NCBI GenBank assembly: GCA_937952235.1
Contig: CALFZM010000081.1
Coordinates: forward strand, 37,304 to 101,303
DNA from: an uncultured Opitutia bacterium
GTDB lineage: Bacteria > Verrucomicrobiota > Verrucomicrobiia > Opitutales > Opitutaceae
Length of the DNA: 64,000 nt
Direction: 5' to 3'
This document shows, in pieces, positions 61,104 to 64,000 of the stretch (positions are counted from its first letter, which is position 1; each line of letters starts with the position of its first letter). The notes beneath the pieces were generated by a model. The model did not search any database. It was not told the origin of the DNA and saw only the letters and a program-made list of their open reading frames with translations. Made by a program: the position numbers and the translations under genes.

Positions 61104-64000
61104 TCAGAACCTCAGCGTGTTGGTCCACACCCAGGTGAGCGGGTCGTTGCGGAAGCCGGCGTTGTCAGGGATGCCGGTCGCGGCGTTGGGGTAGATCTCG
61201 AGCTTCTGCGTGTCGAAGACGTTGTTCACGTTGACCTGCGTGGTCCACGCGAAGCGGCGGCCGAGCTTGAACTGGTAGCGCGCGATCAGGTTGAGCACGG
61301 CGATGTCGTTGCCCTTGAAAGCGCGACGCACGTTGCCGGCCGCGGCGTCATTGTAGTAGTAGCGGATGGCGTCGAAGTCGGCGCGACCGTTGAAGCCGAG
61401 GCTCGCGCCGCGGAGCCGGCCCTCGCGGAAATCATACATGCTCGTGAGCGAGAACGAATGGCGCGGATAGCCGGTGGTCCGCTCGCCGCCGCGGCGCGCG
61501 AGGAACACCGGCGTCGGTGGGGTGAACCCGAGCTGGTGCTGCGCGATCGGCAGGCCGAGCCGGCCGGTGCCGACGCCGGGGATGGTGAGGCCGAGCGCGG
61601 CGGCGTTGAGGATCCCGCCGCTGTCGCGGCCGAGCTGCGCGCGGTAGTTGCCGGCGGCGTCGCCGTTGCGGAGCATCGCGACGGTCAGGACCTGGGTCGC
61701 GACCCCGGCGGCGTAGGTCTTGCCGTCGGCGGCGACGCGCGTCGCGGGATTCACGGGCACGAGAAGAGGCGTGCCGTCGCCGAGGAGCACCTGGCCGGCG
61801 GCGTTGGTGTTGAACTCGTCGTTGTAATAGAACGGGAGCTCGACCGGCCCGCCCTCGCGGCCCTGACTGAGCGCGTAACCGCCCATCAGGCGCCACGCGG
61901 GCACGGGCCGCGCGGTGAGCGTGACCTCGAGGCCGCGCGTGCGCGCGTTGTACTGGTAGGACGGACTGCGGATCGTCGCCCAGTAGCTGCCGTTGATGCC
62001 CGACGGGCCGATCGTCTGCTGCGTGGCGGCGTCGAGGGTGACGAACTGGTTGCGGCTCTCGGTCTCGTAGGCGGTGATCGAGCCGGACAGGCGGCCGTCG
62101 AGGGTGTTGAGCTTGAGCCCGCCCTCGATGCTCTCGCCGCGGCCGTTCGCGAGCGGTCCGCCGTCGTAGCGCGACTGGGCGTTGAGCCCGCCGGGGGTGA
62201 AGTTCGAGGAGTAGCCGACATAGAGCGAGACGGGCTGGGAGAATTTCCACACCGCGCCGAGGTTGCCCGTGGTGCCTTCGCCGGCGGTGACGAGGCCGGT
62301 GTTGTAGAGCACCTGCTTCAGCTCGTCGCGGCGGAGGCCTGCGATCGTCTCGACCTTGCCGCCGAACCAGGTGGTGAAGAGGGCGGCAAACGCGCCGCGG
62401 CTGTTGCCATGATCCTGGTTGGCGCCGGCGGAGCCGCCGTTGAAGCCGAGGGGATTCTCGGGCGTGACGAAGGCGGGGTTGGGATACTTCTGGTAGTCCC
62501 AGACGTACGTGCGCCCGGCAAACGTGTAGCTCCGCGGCCGGCCCGGATTGACGAAGCCGCCGAGGTTGCTGCGCACGTCGACCCACTGGTTGGGCATCAC
62601 GGTGCGGCCGCCGTTGGCGGTGTTGAGCTGCGCGCGGTTGACGAGGAAGGCCCCCGCGGAATCCACCTCGAAGAAACTGTAGCTCATGTTCTGCCGGTAG
62701 TGCGGGTAGTCCACGCGCTCGGCGCCGAACACGAGCTGGTTCTGCGTGAAGCGCGTGAGCCGGAACTCGGCCTGGAGCGTCGCGCGCAGCCCCCACTCGG
62801 TCGCCCGCACCTCGGAGCCGCCGGGCCGGTAGGCGACGGCCCAGGCGTTGAGCGGGTTGCCGCCGGTGAGCGGGGCGTTGAGCGCGGCGATGCCCTGCGA
62901 GGTCATGTTGTCGTTGAACGCAGAGCGGTGCGTGCCGACGATCTGGCCTTGCAGCCACGGCGTGAGGCGCGAGGACAGCGTGGCCGTCTGGAAATGTTCC
63001 CAGCGCCGGCGCGTGAAGGAATTGCCGCCGAGCACATCGACGTTTTCCCAGTCGATCATGCCGCCGGCGATCTGCGCGAGCGCGGGATCGCGGCGCGCAA
63101 GGAGGACGGCGAGCGGGGTGTTGTTGGGCACGAGCGTCGGAATGCCCGCGACCAGCACGCGGCGCGTGGCCTGGATCGAGGTGTCGAAGCGATCCTCGAG
63201 CTCGAAGCGCAGCACCGTGTCGGAAGCCGGCAGCAGTTCCACCGCGGCCTCGACGTAGCCGCCGGTGGTCTTGCGACCGATCACCTCGCGCCAGAAATTC
63301 TGGTCCGACTTCAGCGCGGCGAGCCGCAGCGCGAAGCGGCGGTCGAGCAGCTTGCCGGAGTAGTTCGCGTCGAGCTGGTAGCGCAGCGAACCGAATTTGT
63401 CGGTCTTGAACTCGGCGCTCGCGAACCGCCCGCCGAACTGGGCCTTCTTGGTCGCGACGTTGAGGATGCCGCCCGCGGGGTTGTTGCCGTAGAGCAGCGA
63501 CTGCGGGCCGCGGATGACCTCCAGGCGCTCGTAGGCGAAGCCCTCGGCGAGGTTGCCGAGGTACATGAAGCCGTTGCGGCGCGGAAACGCCTGCAGGCCG
63601 CGCACGCTGAACGTCTGCATGTTGAAACGGTCGCCGGCGAGCGAGCCGTTGGCGGTGGACGAGCCGCCGCCGTTCTCGCCCGCGCCGATGCCCGTCATGC
63701 GGTTGGTGAGCAGGTCGACGACATCGGAGGTGCCGAGGTCCTGCATCATCGTGGCGTTGAAAATCTCCGCCGTGATCGGCAGCCGTTCGAGCGAGCGGTT
63801 GGTGCCGGTCAGCGAGGTGGTGTTGAGCGCCTGGTAGGTGTCGGAGGCATCGGCCGAAACCTCGAAGGGGCGGAGCGTCACCGTCGGCGCCTTGGCCGGG
63901 TCCGTGGTCGCCGCGGCGGGGGCCTGTGTCTGGGCGAAGGCGACGGGCGACGCGGTGCACGCGAGGGCGAAGGCGATCCACGGTCCGGCTGGCGGGAGGG
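61104..64000 (-). CDS. TonB-dependent receptor 4 (5' end outside window)
   Basis: About 965 residues are present and the frame is open to the window edge. The visible N-terminus, I-A-F-A-L-A-C-T-A-S-P-V-A-F-A-Q, is a signal-peptide end, so only a few residues are missing. V-T-L-R-P-F-E-V follows as in receptors 1 and 2. The plug has F-S-V-R-G-L-Q-A-F-P-R-R-N-G and R-G-P-Q-S-L-L-Y-G-N-N-P-A-G-G, and the barrel ends N-T-L-R-F. The R-G-P-Q-S-L-L-Y-G sequence is like that of siderophore-type plugs. However, the two sulfatase genes downstream, 44 and 26 bp apart, argue for import of a sulfated glycan fragment. Confidence 0.9.
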   Translation of the reverse strand, partial: LPPAGPWIAFALACTASPVAFAQTQAPAAATTDPAKAPTVTLRPFEVSADASDTYQALNTTSLTGTNRSLERLPITAEIFNATMMQDLGTSDVVDLLTNRMTGIGAGENGGGSSTANGSLAGDRFNMQTFSVRGLQAFPRRNGFMYLGNLAEGFAYERLEVIRGPQSLLYGNNPAGGILNVATKKAQFGGRFASAEFKTDKFGSLRYQLDANYSGKLLDRRFALRLAALKSDQNFWREVIGRKTTGGYVEAAVELLPASDTVLRFELEDRFDTSIQATRRVLVAGIPTLVPNNTPLAVLLARRDPALAQIAGGMIDWENVDVLGGNSFTRRRWEHFQTATLSSRLTPWLQGQIVGTHRSAFNDNMTSQGIAALNAPLTGGNPLNAWAVAYRPGGSEVRATEWGLRATLQAEFRLTRFTQNQLVFGAERVDYPHYRQNMSYSFFEVDSAGAFLVNRAQLNTANGGRTVMPNQWVDVRSNLGGFVNPGRPRSYTFAGRTYVWDYQKYPNPAFVTPENPLGFNGGSAGANQDHGNSRGAFAALFTTWFGGKVETIAGLRRDELKQVLYNTGLVTAGEGTTGNLGAVWKFSQPVSLYVGYSSNFTPGGLNAQSRYDGGPLANGRGESIEGGLKLNTLDGRLSGSITAYETESRNQFVTLDAATQQTIGPSGINGSYWATIRSPSYQYNARTRGLEVTLTARPVPAWRLMGGYALSQGREGGPVELPFYYNDEFNTNAAGQVLLGDGTPLLVPVNPATRVAADGKTYAAGVATQVLTVAMLRNGDAAGNYRAQLGRDSGGILNAAALGLTIPGVGTGRLGLPIAQHQLGFTPPTPVFLARRGGERTTGYPRHSFSLTSMYDFREGRLRGASLGFNGRADFDAIRYYYNDAAAGNVRRAFKGNDIAVLNLIARYQFKLGRRFAWTTQVNVNNVFDTQKLEIYPNAATGIPDNAGFRNDPLTWVWTNTLRF

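Noticed and set aside
61104..64000. Siderophore receptor annotation for TonB receptor 4
   Set aside because: The plug resembles siderophore types, but two sulfatase genes are directly co-oriented downstream and there is no iron-related gene nearby.

Overview
The window is GC-rich, densely coding chromosomal DNA. Its gene content points to a glycan-degrading member of the Verrucomicrobiota, most likely Opitutaceae or a close relative. The reasons are four TonB-dependent receptors (three with an N-terminal V-x-L-x-P-F-x-V motif before the plug), no SusD partners, secreted sulfatases and sialidase-like proteins, PQQ-type propellers, a ceramidase-like protein, and a eukaryote/archaea-type glycyl-tRNA synthetase. 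The assignment rests on family content only; no rRNA or tRNA gene was seen. Almost none of the roughly 25 gene starts inspected has a purine-rich Shine-Dalgarno sequence; many have a pyrimidine-rich stretch instead.

Layout. 1-10374: the end of a hydroxyacid dehydrogenase; a secreted sialidase-like/GHL10-like fusion; a minus-strand set (two DapA/NanA-type aldolases, MFS transporter); and a divergent plus-strand set (sialidase-like protein, esterase, FAD oxidoreductase). The divergent promoter region carries two exact TGGTATACCA palindromes, which look like operators of a GntR-family sugar-acid regulator. 10547-16838: a DUF2007 protein, an alkaline-phosphatase-superfamily enzyme, TonB receptor 1 and an orphan inositol 2-dehydrogenase-like gene. 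16976-21351: a minus-strand unit of GNAT acetyltransferase, heparinase II/III-like lyase, secreted unknown protein and LacI regulator. 21439-24458: a compact bc complex (Rieske, then cytochrome b fused to a diheme c domain) and a DUF4202 protein. 24651-30589: TonB receptor 2, a DUF2959 lipoprotein, a nucleoside-hydrolase-like enzyme and an M48 protease. The protease is the last gene of an overlapping operon (31071-33131 onward) with a CHASE2 adenylate cyclase and an SH3 protein. 33271-41551: ceramidase-like protein, PQQ propeller, SWIM-SNF2 helicase and glycyl-tRNA synthetase. 41838-49457: PhoD-like phosphatase, DegP-type protease, GT-C membrane glycosyltransferase and a DUF5009/HGSNAT-like acyltransferase. 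49595-54085: an unknown small protein, a Tat-exported TIM-barrel isomerase and two tandem divergent enolase-superfamily enzymes. 54193-64000: TonB receptor 3, then an operon of TonB receptor 4 (5' end outside the window) and two sulfatases.

The most striking non-coding content is a family of ten intergenic REPIN-like elements. Each is built from two inverted copies of a GGTGG-plus-hairpin unit (9-bp stem, 4-nt loop) around a short spacer, with several compensated stem variants. One copy supplies the last residues and stop codon of the FAD oxidoreductase. Two copies of a second dispersed element (about 130-155 bp) and several inverted repeats whose arms have an 8-9 bp internal period are also present. 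No transposase lies in the window, so these elements would have to be moved from elsewhere.

Functionally, the window is mainly a set of small polysaccharide and sugar-acid utilisation islands. Outer-membrane TonB receptors import, secreted hydrolases, lyases and sulfatases depolymerise, and cytoplasmic aldolases, dehydrogenases and enolase-superfamily enzymes would metabolise the released sugars. Housekeeping genes (glyS, bc complex, degP) lie between them.
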